A stretch of DNA of 64,000 bases, from the NCBI RefSeq assembly GCF_003815015.1, contig NZ_RKRE01000001.1, forward strand, positions 566,460 through 630,459, read 5' to 3'. A model generated the notes under the pieces. It was given only the letters and a program-made list of their open reading frames with translations. It had not been told where the DNA came from and made no database searches. The number at the start of each line of letters is the position of its first letter. Position 1 is the stretch's first letter. This document shows, piece after piece, positions 36,920 through 46,786 of this stretch. This DNA is from Thermodesulfitimonas autotrophica. Lineage in GTDB: Bacteria > Bacillota > Desulfotomaculia > Desulfotomaculales > Ammonificaceae. The translations under genes and the position numbers were made by a program.

Positions 36920-37945
36920 TTGAGTATTCTCATCCTCGGAATCGAAACCTCTTGCGACGAAACGGCTGCGGCGGTTGTCGCCGATGGCCGGGAGATTCTC
37001 GCGAACATTGTCGCATCTCAGGTGGAAGTCCACCGGCACTTTGGCGGCGTCGTGCCCGAAGTAGCGTCACGACGTCACATAGAGGCCCTAAACCCCGTTA
37101 TCGCCACGGCCCTATCGGAAGCGGGTATCTCCTTTTCCGACCTTGCCGCCGTTGCCGTAACGCACGGTCCCGGTCTTTTAGGGTCACTTCTCGTGGGGCT
37201 GATGGCGACCAAAAGCATTGCTTTCGCCTGCAACATTCCGCTCATCGCCGTCCACCATATTCTGGCCCACGTTTACGCCTGCTTCCTCACCGCACCGGAT
37301 ACCACCTTTCCCCTTATCGCGCTCGTGGTTTCCGGTGGGCACACCGATCTGATTTACGCCGCCTCCCACAGCGAGTTCCGCCTCATCGGGCAGACGCGGG
37401 ACGACGCCGCCGGTGAGGCCTTCGACAAGGCGGCCCGCGCCATGGGTCTAGGGTACCCCGGGGGGCCGGCGATCGAGCGCCTCGCGCGGGAAGGGGCACC
37501 CGCTGCCCTTTACCTGCCACGGCCCATGCTCGAGGAGCAGAGCTACGACACGAGTTTCAGCGGTTTGAAAACGGCAGTCGTTAACCACCTCCACCGGGAG
37601 CGGCAGAAAGGCAACCCCGTTAACCTTGCCGATCTGGCCGCCGCCTTCCAGGCAGCGGTGACCGAGGTTTTGGTAACTAAAGCCTTCGCCGCAGCGGCGG
37701 ACTTCAAGGTAAAAACCATCCTGGTGGCCGGCGGTGTGGCCGCGAACGATTACCTGCGGGAGCGCTTCCGTGAGGAAGCAAGCCGGCGGCACCTTCGCCT
37801 CGTCATCCCGCCCCCGGCACTCTGCACCGACAACGCAGCGATGGTAGCCGCCGCTGGTTACTATCACTTCCTCCGCGGGGACTTCGCCCCGCTTACCGTA
37901 AACGCGGTTGCTAACCTGCCACTTACGGCGGATTTTGCGGTATAA
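36920..37945 (+). CDS. tsaD: tRNA t6A transferase TsaD
   Basis: A 341-residue Kae1/TsaD catalytic subunit that transfers the threonylcarbamoyl group to tRNA A37. The metal-binding HxxxH is VHHILAHVYA; ILGIETSCDETAAA opens the protein; VVSGGHTDLIY, GEAFDKAARAMGLGYPGGP and LVAGGVAANDYLRE follow. The start is TTG 36920 behind GGGGTG. It closes the tsa cluster. Confidence 0.96.
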   Translation: MSILILGIETSCDETAAAVVADGREILANIVASQVEVHRHFGGVVPEVASRRHIEALNPVIATALSEAGISFSDLAAVAVTHGPGLLGSLLVGLMATKSIAFACNIPLIAVHHILAHVYACFLTAPDTTFPLIALVVSGGHTDLIYAASHSEFRLIGQTRDDAAGEAFDKAARAMGLGYPGGPAIERLAREGAPAALYLPRPMLEEQSYDTSFSGLKTAVVNHLHRERQKGNPVNLADLAAAFQAAVTEVLVTKAFAAAADFKVKTILVAGGVAANDYLRERFREEASRRHLRLVIPPPALCTDNAAMVAAAGYYHFLRGDFAPLTVNAVANLPLTADFAV

Positions 37946-37954
37946 TCTGAGGCG

Positions 37955-39391
37955 ATGATCCCGAAAGTCGAAAAGATGGCGACCGTCCCGTTCTGGCGTC
38001 CCCTCCCTGTTAACCCCGATCCCCCGGCCCTGCTCACCGCGCTGGGCGGACCGGAAAGGGATTACGCTTTTCTTCTCGAGAGCGCCCTTGGCCAACCTAG
38101 CCGCCTCAACCGCTACTCTTTCCTCGGCGTTGAGCCCTTCCTTATTCTCCGGAGCAAAGGCCGGCAGGTAGAAATCCTCCGGGACGGGCAGCGGGAAATT
38201 TTCACCGGCAACCCCTTTGTCCTGCTCCAGCAACTTCTCCAGGCCCACCGTGCCGCGCCGCCCGAAAAAACGGCGGGGTTCCCACCTTTCTGCGGCGGCG
38301 CCGCCGGCTACCTCGCCTACGATTTGGGCCGCCAGATCGAAAGGCTCCCCGCCGAGGCTTGCGACGACCTCGGTCTTCCGGAACTCTATTTAGGCTTTTA
38401 CGATCTGGTAGTGGCGGTCGACCATCTGACCGGCAGCGTAACCCTCTGCGGCTTCCCGGTCCGGGGAGCCGCTTCCCTCGCCGAAAAAGCGCGCCGGTGG
38501 GAGTCTCTGCTGCAAAGGGGCGCCTTGCAGCCGCCCCCACCAGAAGAAACCCTGCGGCGCGGCTCCCTCCCTCCCCTACCCGCTCTCGCGGAACACTTTA
38601 CGCGTGAGAGTTACGCTGCGGCGGTCGCCCGTGCCCGGGAATACATTGCTGCCGGGGACATTTTTGAGGTCAACCTTTCCCAGCGCTTCGCCGCCCCGCT
38701 TCAGGGCACGGCCTGGGAACTCTACCGCCGCCTCCGGCGCCTCAACCCGGCACCCTTTGCCGCCTACCTCCGCTTCCCAGAAGTAGAAGTGGTCAGCGCA
38801 TCACCGGAACGCTTCCTGAAAGTAGAAGCAGGACGGGTGGAGACAAGACCGATCAAGGGAACGCGCCCCCGGGGCGCTACCCCGGAAGAAGACGCGCGGC
38901 TCCGGCAGGAACTCTGGGAAAGCGAGAAAGACCGGGCGGAGCTAACAATGATCATCGATCTGGAACGGAACGACCTCGGGCGGGTCTGCAGGGTAGGCTC
39001 AGTAAAAGTGCCTGAGCTTTACGTCCTCGAGGAATACGCCACCGTCTTCCACCTTGTTTCCACCGTCACCGGCAAACTCGCCCCGGAGAAAGACGTGGTG
39101 GACCTCATCCTATCAACCTTCCCCGGCGGCTCCATTACCGGGGCACCGAAAATCCGGGCTATGGAGATCATCGAAGAATTAGAGCCCGTTCGCCGGAGCA
39201 TCTATTGCGGTTCGATCGGCTGGCTCGGTTTCCAGGGCGACGCGGATCTCAACATCGTCATCCGGACCTTTATCGTCAAGGACGGCCGCGTTTACTTCCA
39301 GACCGGAGGCGCGGTCACCGGCGATTCTGACCCGGAAAAGGAATACTTAGAAACGCTCGCCAAAGCCCGCGGCCTTTACAGCGCCCTGTAG
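37955..39391 (+). CDS. pabB: aminodeoxychorismate synthase component I (PabB)
   Basis: A 478-residue chorismate-utilising enzyme, first step from chorismate to p-aminobenzoate for folate. The discriminating motif is PIKGTRPRG with Lys, as in PabB; TrpE has PIAGT. Other landmarks are DIFEVNLSQRF, MIIDLERNDLGRV, FPGGSITGAPKIRAMEII and GSIGWLGF. The glutaminase partner and trp genes are not nearby. Anthranilate synthase remains possible but less likely. Confidence 0.85.
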   Translation: MIPKVEKMATVPFWRPLPVNPDPPALLTALGGPERDYAFLLESALGQPSRLNRYSFLGVEPFLILRSKGRQVEILRDGQREIFTGNPFVLLQQLLQAHRAAPPEKTAGFPPFCGGAAGYLAYDLGRQIERLPAEACDDLGLPELYLGFYDLVVAVDHLTGSVTLCGFPVRGAASLAEKARRWESLLQRGALQPPPPEETLRRGSLPPLPALAEHFTRESYAAAVARAREYIAAGDIFEVNLSQRFAAPLQGTAWELYRRLRRLNPAPFAAYLRFPEVEVVSASPERFLKVEAGRVETRPIKGTRPRGATPEEDARLRQELWESEKDRAELTMIIDLERNDLGRVCRVGSVKVPELYVLEEYATVFHLVSTVTGKLAPEKDVVDLILSTFPGGSITGAPKIRAMEIIEELEPVRRSIYCGSIGWLGFQGDADLNIVIRTFIVKDGRVYFQTGGAVTGDSDPEKEYLETLAKARGLYSAL

Positions 39392-39433
39392 CGGCTCCGG
39401 GGGTTCTCCCGCCGCCCGGCAACACCGAAAAGA

Positions 39434-40546
39434 TCAGGACCGCTGCGCCTCCTGCGCCCGCCGCTTTTTGAGCTCTTCCAGGCAGTTGGTCTTGCCGACA
39501 ACCAGATCAGCGACCCAGCAGCCGGGCGGGGCCTTAAAAACCGCCTTTTTCGTCTTTTTTACGCGGTCGAGGGCCACGATAGTCTCCGCCACCGTGCCGT
39601 CGGCCAGCGTCACCGCGGCGGCGTAGTAGAAAACCTTCTCCCCCACCCCGAAAGCGGTCCCCAGTCCCGCGGCGGTTTTAAAAACCGCCTCGTTCCGGAC
39701 GGCGCTCCCGTCCGGCCGCACCGAAACGATGTAGGCCGGCAGGGAAGGATCAAACGCTCCTTCCTCCGTCTGTTGTGCGGGGACCAGAAAGTAAAGGCGC
39801 TTCCCCTCCGGATCCCAGGCAGGAGAATGCCCGCGCGCGACCTGCTTGAGCCTGGTACCGTCCACTCTTACCGTAAAGATGGGGTAAAGAAAGCTGCCGG
39901 CGCCCTGCGGCACCGCTTCCCAGGTGAGATAAGAGCCTTTGGGCGACCAGCGGAGGGAATCAAGCCGGCTGTACTTTTCTCCCCGGTTTTTGGTAATATG
40001 CGCGCCAAGCGGTTTTCCGGAGCCGCCTTTGGTGTCCTGAAGCACGATCTGGTCCGGCAGGGCACTGTAAGCAATCCGGTCACCGCGAGGGGAAAAGGCC
40101 GGCCACCAGGGATTGAACTTCTCCCCGGGAGGGATCCCGAGGCGCCCTTTTCCGTCGAGGGCTACCCATGCCAAACTGTTTCTCTCTCCAGGGTGTTCGC
40201 TGCCGCGCACGTAAAGCACGAAACGCCCGTCGGGGGAAAGCGCCGGGTGCATTGCCCGGGATGTTTCCCCGTCTGAGAGGCGCCAGGCCGCTCCCGTCCC
40301 GGGATCGAGCAGCCAGACGCTTGCCGCCACTTCTCCCGGACTGCTCCGGCCCTCAGAGTAGAAGCCCCTGACGGGGCCGCGCACGAGAGTGAAAACGACA
40401 ACCTCCCGCCCTCCCCGGCTTTTAAGCGCCCCTTCTACTTCCCTTCCCGCCGGCGCTCCAAGCGGATACCCTTTAAAACACCCGTAAACGGCGAGCAGGC
40501 AGAGCCCGAAACAGAGGGCGACTTTGGCGAGTTTTCCGGAACGCAT
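39434..40546 (-). CDS. TolB-like beta-propeller protein, membrane-anchored or lipoprotein
   Basis: A 370-residue protein with an N-terminal hydrophobic signal (LAKVALCFGLCLLAVYGC), whose last Cys could be lipidated. The body has WD40/TolB-type strands: HPALSPDGRFVLYVRG, WWPAFSPRGDRIAYSA, LRWSPKGSYLTWE and HSPAWDPEGKRLYFLV. These suggest an extracytoplasmic propeller. No catalytic motif is visible. ATG 40546 is preferred; a GTG at 40597 would add 17 residues and overlap the upstream small gene. Function unknown. Confidence 0.65.
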   Translation of the reverse strand: MRSGKLAKVALCFGLCLLAVYGCFKGYPLGAPAGREVEGALKSRGGREVVVFTLVRGPVRGFYSEGRSSPGEVAASVWLLDPGTGAAWRLSDGETSRAMHPALSPDGRFVLYVRGSEHPGERNSLAWVALDGKGRLGIPPGEKFNPWWPAFSPRGDRIAYSALPDQIVLQDTKGGSGKPLGAHITKNRGEKYSRLDSLRWSPKGSYLTWEAVPQGAGSFLYPIFTVRVDGTRLKQVARGHSPAWDPEGKRLYFLVPAQQTEEGAFDPSLPAYIVSVRPDGSAVRNEAVFKTAAGLGTAFGVGEKVFYYAAAVTLADGTVAETIVALDRVKKTKKAVFKAPPGCWVADLVVGKTNCLEELKKRRAQEAQRS

Positions 40547-40572
40547 CCTGCCACTGCGCCTTCCGAGCACCT

Positions 40573-40776
40573 TTAATTGAAACAGCCCAACTGGCACTCC
40601 CTGATCTTGATCCCGAGGGCATCACAGGCCGCACCGATCATCCGGACCGGTACCCCGAGTTCCGCCGCTAATTCGTGGGCCCGGGCGCACGTGATCCTCT
40701 TTTCGGGAGCGGCCCGGCGTACGGCCTCTATCACTTCGGGTGAAGGTAAAACCGGCTCCTTTTCCTTCACTATCAC
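40573..40776 (-). CDS. small conserved-looking protein, divergent from fdhD
   Basis: A 67-residue protein from GTG 40776 behind AAGGGGGTGG. It has a helix-rich centre (ITCARAHELAAELGVPVRMIGAACDALGIKI) that could be a helix-turn-helix, and a C-terminal RECQLGCF with two cysteines. I do not recognise a family with confidence. It lies head-to-head with fdhD across an AT-rich promoter region, so a regulator of the formate dehydrogenase genes is a possibility only. Confidence 0.6.
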   Translation of the reverse strand: MIVKEKEPVLPSPEVIEAVRRAAPEKRITCARAHELAAELGVPVRMIGAACDALGIKIRECQLGCFN

Positions 40777-40822
40777 GCCACCCCCTTGTCGCGCACTATT
40801 TTCTTCTCCACGCCATCTATTA

Positions 40823-40828
40823 TATAAT
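40823..40828 (+). promoter_or_regulatory. -10 element in the fdhD divergent promoter region
   Basis: TATAAT within the palindrome TATTATATAATA, about 35 bases before fdhD. No clear -35 box. The palindrome offers a -10-like box on both strands, but for the reverse gene it would lie about 45 bases upstream of the start. Confidence 0.4.
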
Positions 40829-40861
40829 ACCTTTATACAAATACCTCCGGGGGTCTTAAAG

Positions 40862-41566
40862 TTGGTCACCTCTACCTATCAGATTCACCGTTACGTTAGC
40901 GGCACGTGGCAAGAGAGTCCGGATCAGGTCGCCGCAGAAAAAGTGCTCGATCTTTACCTTGACGGCGCCTTCCTCAAGAAAATTCACTTTCTCCCGCGCG
41001 AGCCGGAACTCCTCCTCCTCGGGCACCTGTTTCTTGAAGGCTTGATTCGGAGCCGCGAGGAGATAGCCGAAGTGGAAATCGACATTGAAAAAAACGCGGC
41101 CCGGGTGACCCGCCGGGCTTTAAAAGAGAGTCCTTGGCAGCCTGCTTCCCTCGACCAGACGCAGCCGAAAATTTCCCCGGCCGCCGTCCTGAAGCTAGCT
41201 GCCGCCCTCGCAGCAAACCCGCTTTTCCGGCAGACCGGCGCCGTGCATTGCGGCCTGATCGCAGCGCAGGAGGAGATTCTCTTTGGCACTGAAGATACCG
41301 GGCGCTTCAACGTCCTGGATAAACTAGCGGGCTATATCCTGCGTGAGAAACTATCGGCCCCTGACCTCACCATCACCTTCAGCGGCCGGCTCACCGGTGA
41401 AATCGTCAGCCGCCTCGCCAAAATAAAAGTGCCGGTGGTCATTTCACCGGCGGCGCCAACCACGCAGGGAATCGCGATCGCCACCGCCGCGGGTCTCACC
41501 CTTATCGGCTTCGCGCGGGACGACCGCTTTAATGTTTACACGCACGCCCAGCGCTTCGAGCCGTAG
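40862..41566 (+). CDS. fdhD: formate dehydrogenase accessory sulfurtransferase FdhD
   Basis: A 234-residue protein that transfers sulfur from IscS/NifS to the molybdenum cofactor of formate dehydrogenase. Seen are FLPREPELLLLGHLFLEGLI, TGAVHCGLIAAQ, the family signature EDTGRFNVLDKLAGY, SGRLTGEIVSR, and TLIGFARDDRFNVYTH. The usual CxxC loop reads with only one Cys (AVHCGL). The TTG start at 40862 removes an upstream extension with no family similarity. It is convergent with the formate dehydrogenase operon it serves. Confidence 0.92.
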   Translation: MVTSTYQIHRYVSGTWQESPDQVAAEKVLDLYLDGAFLKKIHFLPREPELLLLGHLFLEGLIRSREEIAEVEIDIEKNAARVTRRALKESPWQPASLDQTQPKISPAAVLKLAAALAANPLFRQTGAVHCGLIAAQEEILFGTEDTGRFNVLDKLAGYILREKLSAPDLTITFSGRLTGEIVSRLAKIKVPVVISPAAPTTQGIAIATAAGLTLIGFARDDRFNVYTHAQRFEP

Positions 41567-41611
41567 TCAGACGGTTTAAAGAACGCCGGGCCTCACCCTA
41601 AACGCTGAACT

Positions 41612-44299
41612 CTACTTCACTGCCTTTTCGATCCGGACCGCCACACCTTTGTAGGCCGGGATCTTCGCCACCGGGTCACGCGCCGGTCCCACCAGCACGT
41701 TTACCGGACTTTCGGCCGAGTGGAACGTGGCAAAAACAATACCTGGAGGCAGCCCCTCGTTCACAGCAGCCCGCATCTTGACCGAACCCCAGCGCGAGAT
41801 GACCGTTACCCGCTCCCCGCAACCGATCCCTAACCGCGCCGCATCTTCCGGGTTCACTTCGAGGCAGGTTTCCTGGTAAAAGCCGAGCGGCGTGCGGCGG
41901 GTCATGGAACCCGAGTGGTAGTGAGTAAGGTAGCGCCCGGTAATCAGCAGGAAGGGGTGTTCCCCGTCCGGTTCCTCGTCCGGACGGGCGAAACTCACCG
42001 GGTGAAAGCGCCCCTTGCCCCGGACAAACCGGTTCTGGTGTAAGATCCGCGTACCCGGATGGCCGGGCACCGGACACGGCCAGAAAAGACCCTCGGGCTC
42101 GAGGTAAGCGTAGGAGACGCCCCCGTAGATCGGCGTGAGGCTCGCTATCTCCGCCATGATGTCCGCAGGGGAGATGTACCACATCGGGTAGCCCATCGCC
42201 CGCGCTATGCTGCAGATAATCTCCCCGTCCGGTTTCGCGTCACCCACAGGTGGAATCGCCCGGCGGACGCGCTGGATGCGCCTTTCCGTGTTGGTGAAAG
42301 TCCCTTCCTTCTCAGCAAAGCTCGCCGCCGGCAGAACCACGTGTGCGTACTGCGCCGTCTCGGTAAGAAAGAGGTCTTGAACCACCAAAAACTCGAGTTT
42401 CTGGAGCGCCTCCTTGACCAGGCTGCTGTTGGCCTCCGTCACTAAAGGGTTTTCGCCCATGATGTACATCGCCTTGATCCGCCCCTCGGCCGCCGCCTCG
42501 AACATCTCCGAAGCGGTAAGCCCCGGCGTCTCGGGCAGTTTGGCGTTCCAGGCCGCCTCAAACTTCGCCCGGACCCGCCGGTCGGTTACCGGCTGGTAGC
42601 CGGGAAGCATATCCGGCAGCGCCCCCATATCGCAGGCGCCCTGCACGTTATTCTGCCCCCGGAGCGGGTAGACACCGCACGCTTCTTTCCCGATGTGCCC
42701 GCAAAGCATGGCCAGGTTGGCGATGGCCAACACGTTATTGGTGCCGCAGGTATGCTGGGTAACCCCCATAGTGTAAAGGATTATCGCCTTCTTCGCCTGC
42801 GCGTACCCTCGCGCCACCTTGTAGATAAGCTCCGCCGGCACGCCGCAGATGCCCGCTACAAACTTCGGCGGGTACTGGCTCACCCTTTCCCTGAAGGCCT
42901 CGAAATTCTCCGTCCGCGCGGCAACGAACGCCTCGTCCCATAGCCCCTCGCTTAAGATCGCGTTGGCGAAGCCATTCAGGAGCGCAACGTCCGTTCCCGG
43001 CCTGATCTGGAGGTAATAGTGGGCCCGCGCCGCTATCTCGGTCCGCCGCGGGTCTACCACGGCCAGCACCGCCCCGCGCCGCAAAGCCTTTTGGATCTGG
43101 ATGGCGATTACCGGGTGCGTCTCCGTAGTGTTGCTGCCGATAACCAGGATAAACTCCGCCCCCGGAATCTCCGCCAAGGTATTCGTTGCCGCACCGCTGC
43201 CAAACGCTGCCGCCAGACCGGCGACCGTAGGGGAGTGTCAGAGGCGAGCACAGTGGTCGATGTTGTTCGTCCCGATCACCGCCCGCGCGAACTTGCCCAG
43301 GAGGTAGTTCTCCTCGTTTGTGCACCGCGCGGAAGCGAGGACCCCGATCGCGTCAGGACCGTATTTTTCTTTTATCTCCTTGAGCCTTGTGGCTACCAGT
43401 TTAACTGCCCGGTCCCAGGTAACCTTGCTGAAAAGGTAGGGGTCGCGCACCAGCGGCATCTGCAACCGTTCCCGGTGGTGAATAAAGCCAAAGCCGAAGC
43501 GCCCCTTGATACAGAGCCAGCGTCCGTTGACGGGCGCTTCGGGAGTAGAAGTGACCCCGATAACCCGGTCGTCTTTTACGTTCAGGTCGAAGGAGCAACC
43601 GACACCGCAGTAAGAACAGACGGTGCGCACCTTTTTAACTTCCCAACGCCGCCCCTGACCCCACATCGGCTTTGGGGTTAGCGCCCCAACAGGACAGACA
43701 GAGATGCAGTTGCCGCAAAAAATGCAGTTGGACTCCTCAAGCGGGACATCCATAGGCGGGGTGATCTTGGTAAAGAAACCCCGCTTCGTAAAGTCGATCA
43801 CCGACCGGCCAACGAGCTCGCCGCAAACCCGCACGCAGAGACCGCAAAGGATGCACTTATTCATGTCCCGGACGATGAAGGGATTATTGTTCTCAATCCC
43901 ATACTCGCGCCGCTTGCCATGAAAGCTCGTCTCCCTCACCCCGTAACGGTAGGCAAGGTCCTGCAAGGTGCAGGCCCCGGTCCGCTCGCAGGTAAGACAG
44001 TCCTGAGGGTGATTCGCCAAAAGGAGTTCGATAAGCGTTTTGCGGGCGTGGCGCACTGCCGGGCTCTCCGTCTCCACCACCATCCCCTGGCGCACGGGTG
44101 TGATGCAGGAAGCAGGGAGGTTATTCCAACCCCGCACCTCAACGATACACAAGCGGCAACCGCCCCAGGGCGAAAGCTCAGGGTCGTAGCAGAGGGTCGG
44201 AATGTAAATGCCGGCTTGCCGCGCCGCCTCTAGGATAGTGGTCCCCTCAGGCACCGTAATTTCGCGTCCGTTGATCACCAGGGTAACTTCTCTGGCCAA
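41612..44299 (-). CDS. fdhA: formate dehydrogenase catalytic subunit, selenocysteine-containing
   Basis: One 895-residue selenoprotein read through an in-frame TGA at 43240-43238. The upstream half ends HCARL and the downstream half continues HSPTVAGLAAAFGSGA, so the TGA is Sec354 at the Mo/W ligand position of this family. Residues 1-220 form a NuoG/HydA-like iron-sulfur region: [2Fe-2S] cysteines in LCYDPELSPWGGCRLC, then HPQDCLTCERTGACTLQ, CILCGLCVRVCGE and CIFCGNCISVCPV. Then come CSYCGVGC and the molybdopterin domain. It oxidises formate (or reduces CO2) and passes electrons to the NuoF/NuoE-like subunits encoded upstream. Confidence 0.95.
43211..43240 (-). promoter_or_regulatory. SECIS-like hairpin of fdhA
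   Basis: Starting at the TGA, a hairpin CGCC-GGTCT-GGCG has its loop 19-23 bases after the codon. The apical GGUCU is the same as in the known E. coli fdhF SECIS element and has G at the loop start, as SelB binding needs. Confidence 0.75.
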
Positions 44300-44314
44300 C
44301 CGCCTGGTCCCCCT

Positions 44315-46267
44315 TTAGTGCCGCCTAACGGCGTTAAACTTGCAAACCTCGTAGCAACGCCCGCACTTAATGCAGAGATCCTCGTCGATAACGTGCGGCT
44401 TTTTCTTCTCGCCGCTGATCGCGTGTGCCGGGCAGGCGTACCGGCATGCGCCGCAGCCGTTGCACTTCTCCGTAATAATGGTAAACCGGCGCAGGGCAAC
44501 ACACTCGCCCGCAGGGCAATGCTTATCCCTGATATGTTTTAGGTACTCGTTCCGGAAGTAGCTTAAGGTGGTAAGCACCGGGTTCGGGGCCGAAGTGCCG
44601 AGACCGCAGAACGAGGTGGCCTTAACCACGCCCCCCAGATACTCTAAAAGCGGGATATCGCTAAGGTTCCCCTCGCCTAACGTAATCTTCTCGAGTATTT
44701 CTAACATCCGCGTCGTGCCTTCCCGGCAGGGCGTACATTTGCCGCACGACTCCCGCTCGGTAAAATTGAGGAAGAACTTGGCCATATTGACCATGCAGTT
44801 GTCCTCGTCCATCACCACCATGCTACCCGAGCCCATCATCGCCCCTGCACCGGTAAGCGACTCGTAATCGATCGGCAGGTCAAGCATATCCTCCGGAAGG
44901 CTGCCGCCAGAAGGCCCGCCGACCTGGACAGCCTTAAACTTCTTACCACCCTTTATCCCGCCACCGATATCGAAGATCAATTCCCGGAGGGTGATACCCA
45001 TCGGCACTTCTACCAAGCCACTATTCTGTACTTTTCCAGTAAGGGCAAAGATCTTGGTCCCCTTGCTCCGCGCGGTACCTATAGAGGCAAACCAGTCGCT
45101 GCCCCTGAGAATTATTTGCGGCACGTTGGCAAAGGTTTCTACGTTATTGAGGACGGTCGGCTTGCCGAAAAGCCCTTTCTCCGTCGAGCGCGGCACCTTG
45201 ATGCGGGGAATACCCCTGTTGCCCTCGATCGAAGCCATCAGCGCCGTTGACTCGCCACAAACAAAGGCCCCCGCACCTTCATTAATATGGATGCGGAAGT
45301 TAAGCCCGGAATTGAGGATATTTTCGCCCAACAGGCCGTAACGTTCCGCCTGCGCGATCGCGATCCGCAGCCGCCGGACCGCCAGCGGGTATTCTGCCCG
45401 GACGTAAATGTAGCCCTCGTCCGAACCAACAGCATAAGCGCAGAGCAACATGCCTTCGAGAACCGAATGCGGGTTTCCCTCTAACACCGCCCGGTCCATA
45501 AAGGCGCCCGGGTCGCCTTCGTCGGCGTTGCAGATGACGTAGCGTTTGCTGCTCGGGACCCGGCGCGCCGCTTCCCATTTCTTACCCGTGGGGAACCCGG
45601 CACCGCCCCGCCCTCTGAGGCCCGATTTTTTCACTTCGGCCAGGACCTCTTCTGGAGTCATCTGGGTAAGAGCCTTGGTGAGCGCCCGGTAGCCACCGAC
45701 GGCGATGTATTCCGCAATGTCCTCGGGGTTGATGAAGCCACAGTGCTCCAGTACCACCTTCATCTGGTGCCGGTAAAAGGGGATTTCGTCGTAAGTGCGG
45801 CAAAGCACGCCACTTTTCGGGTCCTTATAGAGAAGCCGCTCCACCACCTGGTTCCCTTTAAGGTGAAGGGCAACAATTTCAGCAACGTCCTCTGCCTTCA
45901 CCCTCCGGTAAAAAGTCCTATCCGGTTCAATAATTACATTTGGGCCCTGTTCACAAAATCCCCTGCAACCAGAAAAAGCCACCTCAACCGTATCGTCAAC
46001 TCCTTGTTTTAGCAACTCGCGGCGAAAAAGGTCTATCAGCCCAAAGCCTCCACCAGACCCGCAGTTAAGCCCCGCGCAAACTATTACTTTCTTCCTTGCT
46101 GTGCCTGGGTGGATAACGATACGGGATAAAAACTCCTGTCGCTTCTCTTTACACCGGCCGTCATCATGACAAAAGGGTCCTTCGCTACGGCAAAGCACAT
46201 AATCACGACAGGGATGCGCCGGTGAATGTTCACACTGGCTGCAGCATTTATCCATCAGGGACTCCAC
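44315..46267 (-). CDS. NuoF/HydB-like NAD(H)- and FMN-binding subunit
   Basis: A 650-residue diaphorase subunit. Residues 55-145 are a thioredoxin-like [2Fe-2S] domain (CAGLNCGSGG, FSGCRGFCEQGP). The NuoF core follows with GLRGRGGAGFPTGKKW (NADH), CNADEGDPGAFMDR (FMN) and ESCGKCTPCREGTTRM ([4Fe-4S]). The C-terminus has two ferredoxin motifs, CNGCGACRYACPA and CIKCGRCYEVCKF. The same layout occurs in HydB/HylB and NADP-reducing hydrogenases. With FdhA and the NuoE-like protein it forms an NAD(P)-linked, possibly electron-bifurcating formate dehydrogenase. The first 45 residues hold a Cys-rich stretch (CCSQCEHSPAHPC). Confidence 0.92.
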   Translation of the reverse strand: MESLMDKCCSQCEHSPAHPCRDYVLCRSEGPFCHDDGRCKEKRQEFLSRIVIHPGTARKKVIVCAGLNCGSGGGFGLIDLFRRELLKQGVDDTVEVAFSGCRGFCEQGPNVIIEPDRTFYRRVKAEDVAEIVALHLKGNQVVERLLYKDPKSGVLCRTYDEIPFYRHQMKVVLEHCGFINPEDIAEYIAVGGYRALTKALTQMTPEEVLAEVKKSGLRGRGGAGFPTGKKWEAARRVPSSKRYVICNADEGDPGAFMDRAVLEGNPHSVLEGMLLCAYAVGSDEGYIYVRAEYPLAVRRLRIAIAQAERYGLLGENILNSGLNFRIHINEGAGAFVCGESTALMASIEGNRGIPRIKVPRSTEKGLFGKPTVLNNVETFANVPQIILRGSDWFASIGTARSKGTKIFALTGKVQNSGLVEVPMGITLRELIFDIGGGIKGGKKFKAVQVGGPSGGSLPEDMLDLPIDYESLTGAGAMMGSGSMVVMDEDNCMVNMAKFFLNFTERESCGKCTPCREGTTRMLEILEKITLGEGNLSDIPLLEYLGGVVKATSFCGLGTSAPNPVLTTLSYFRNEYLKHIRDKHCPAGECVALRRFTIITEKCNGCGACRYACPAHAISGEKKKPHVIDEDLCIKCGRCYEVCKFNAVRRH

Positions 46268-46306
46268 TTGACCAACTCCCGCCTTCCAACCGGAGCCACC
46301 CGGCTC

Positions 46307-46786
46307 TTACTCGTATTTTTTCAGCAGACTCAAGGCCTTTTCGGGGGTGAGCCTGCCGTGCGTATCCTCGTCGATCACCACCACCGGCGCCATGCTGCAG
46401 GCGCCGACACAGGAAACCGTCTCCAAGGTGAAGCGGCCATCCGGCGTGGTGCCCCCGAGTTTCACCCCTAACTCCCGCTTCAGGCGCCGGTAGATGCCTT
46501 CGCCGCCCCGCACCTGGCAGGCGGTCCCGAGACAGACGCTGATTAAGTGCCGCCCGCAAGGTTTAAGCCGGAACTGGGAGTAGAAGGTAGCCACGCCGTA
46601 AACCTTGCTGAAAGGCACATTTAGCTCCCGCGCCAGGGCGCGCATCGCCTTCTCAGGAAGGTAGCCGTAGTGGCGCTGGACAGCCAAGAGGGCCGCAATG
46701 AGCTGCTCCGGCCTGTTCCGGTAAGTATTGATAATCGTCTTGAGTTCAGGATCCTCGGGTGTCGGCGCAGGACACTTGCAGTTCAT
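46307..46786 (-). CDS. NuoE/HydC-like [2Fe-2S] subunit
   Basis: A 159-residue thioredoxin-fold protein, with the helical NuoE N-terminus (RNRPEQLIAALLAVQRHYGYLP) and the four cluster cysteines in CLGTACQVRGG and VSCVGACSMAPVV. It carries electrons between the FMN subunit and FdhA. It starts within the stop of the cyclo-ligase gene (ATGA overlap) and is followed by the NuoF-like gene after 39 bases. Confidence 0.94.
   Translation of the reverse strand: MNCKCPAPTPEDPELKTIINTYRNRPEQLIAALLAVQRHYGYLPEKAMRALARELNVPFSKVYGVATFYSQFRLKPCGRHLISVCLGTACQVRGGEGIYRRLKRELGVKLGGTTPDGRFTLETVSCVGACSMAPVVVIDEDTHGRLTPEKALSLLKKYE

Noticed and set aside
37955-39391. Anthranilate synthase TrpE
   Set aside because: The motif PIKGT with Lys points to PabB, and no trp genes are adjacent; not fully excluded.
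43238-44299. FdhA fragment as a separate truncated or frameshifted gene
   Set aside because: Both halves are in one frame and the stop is TGA at the known Sec position with a SECIS-like hairpin.
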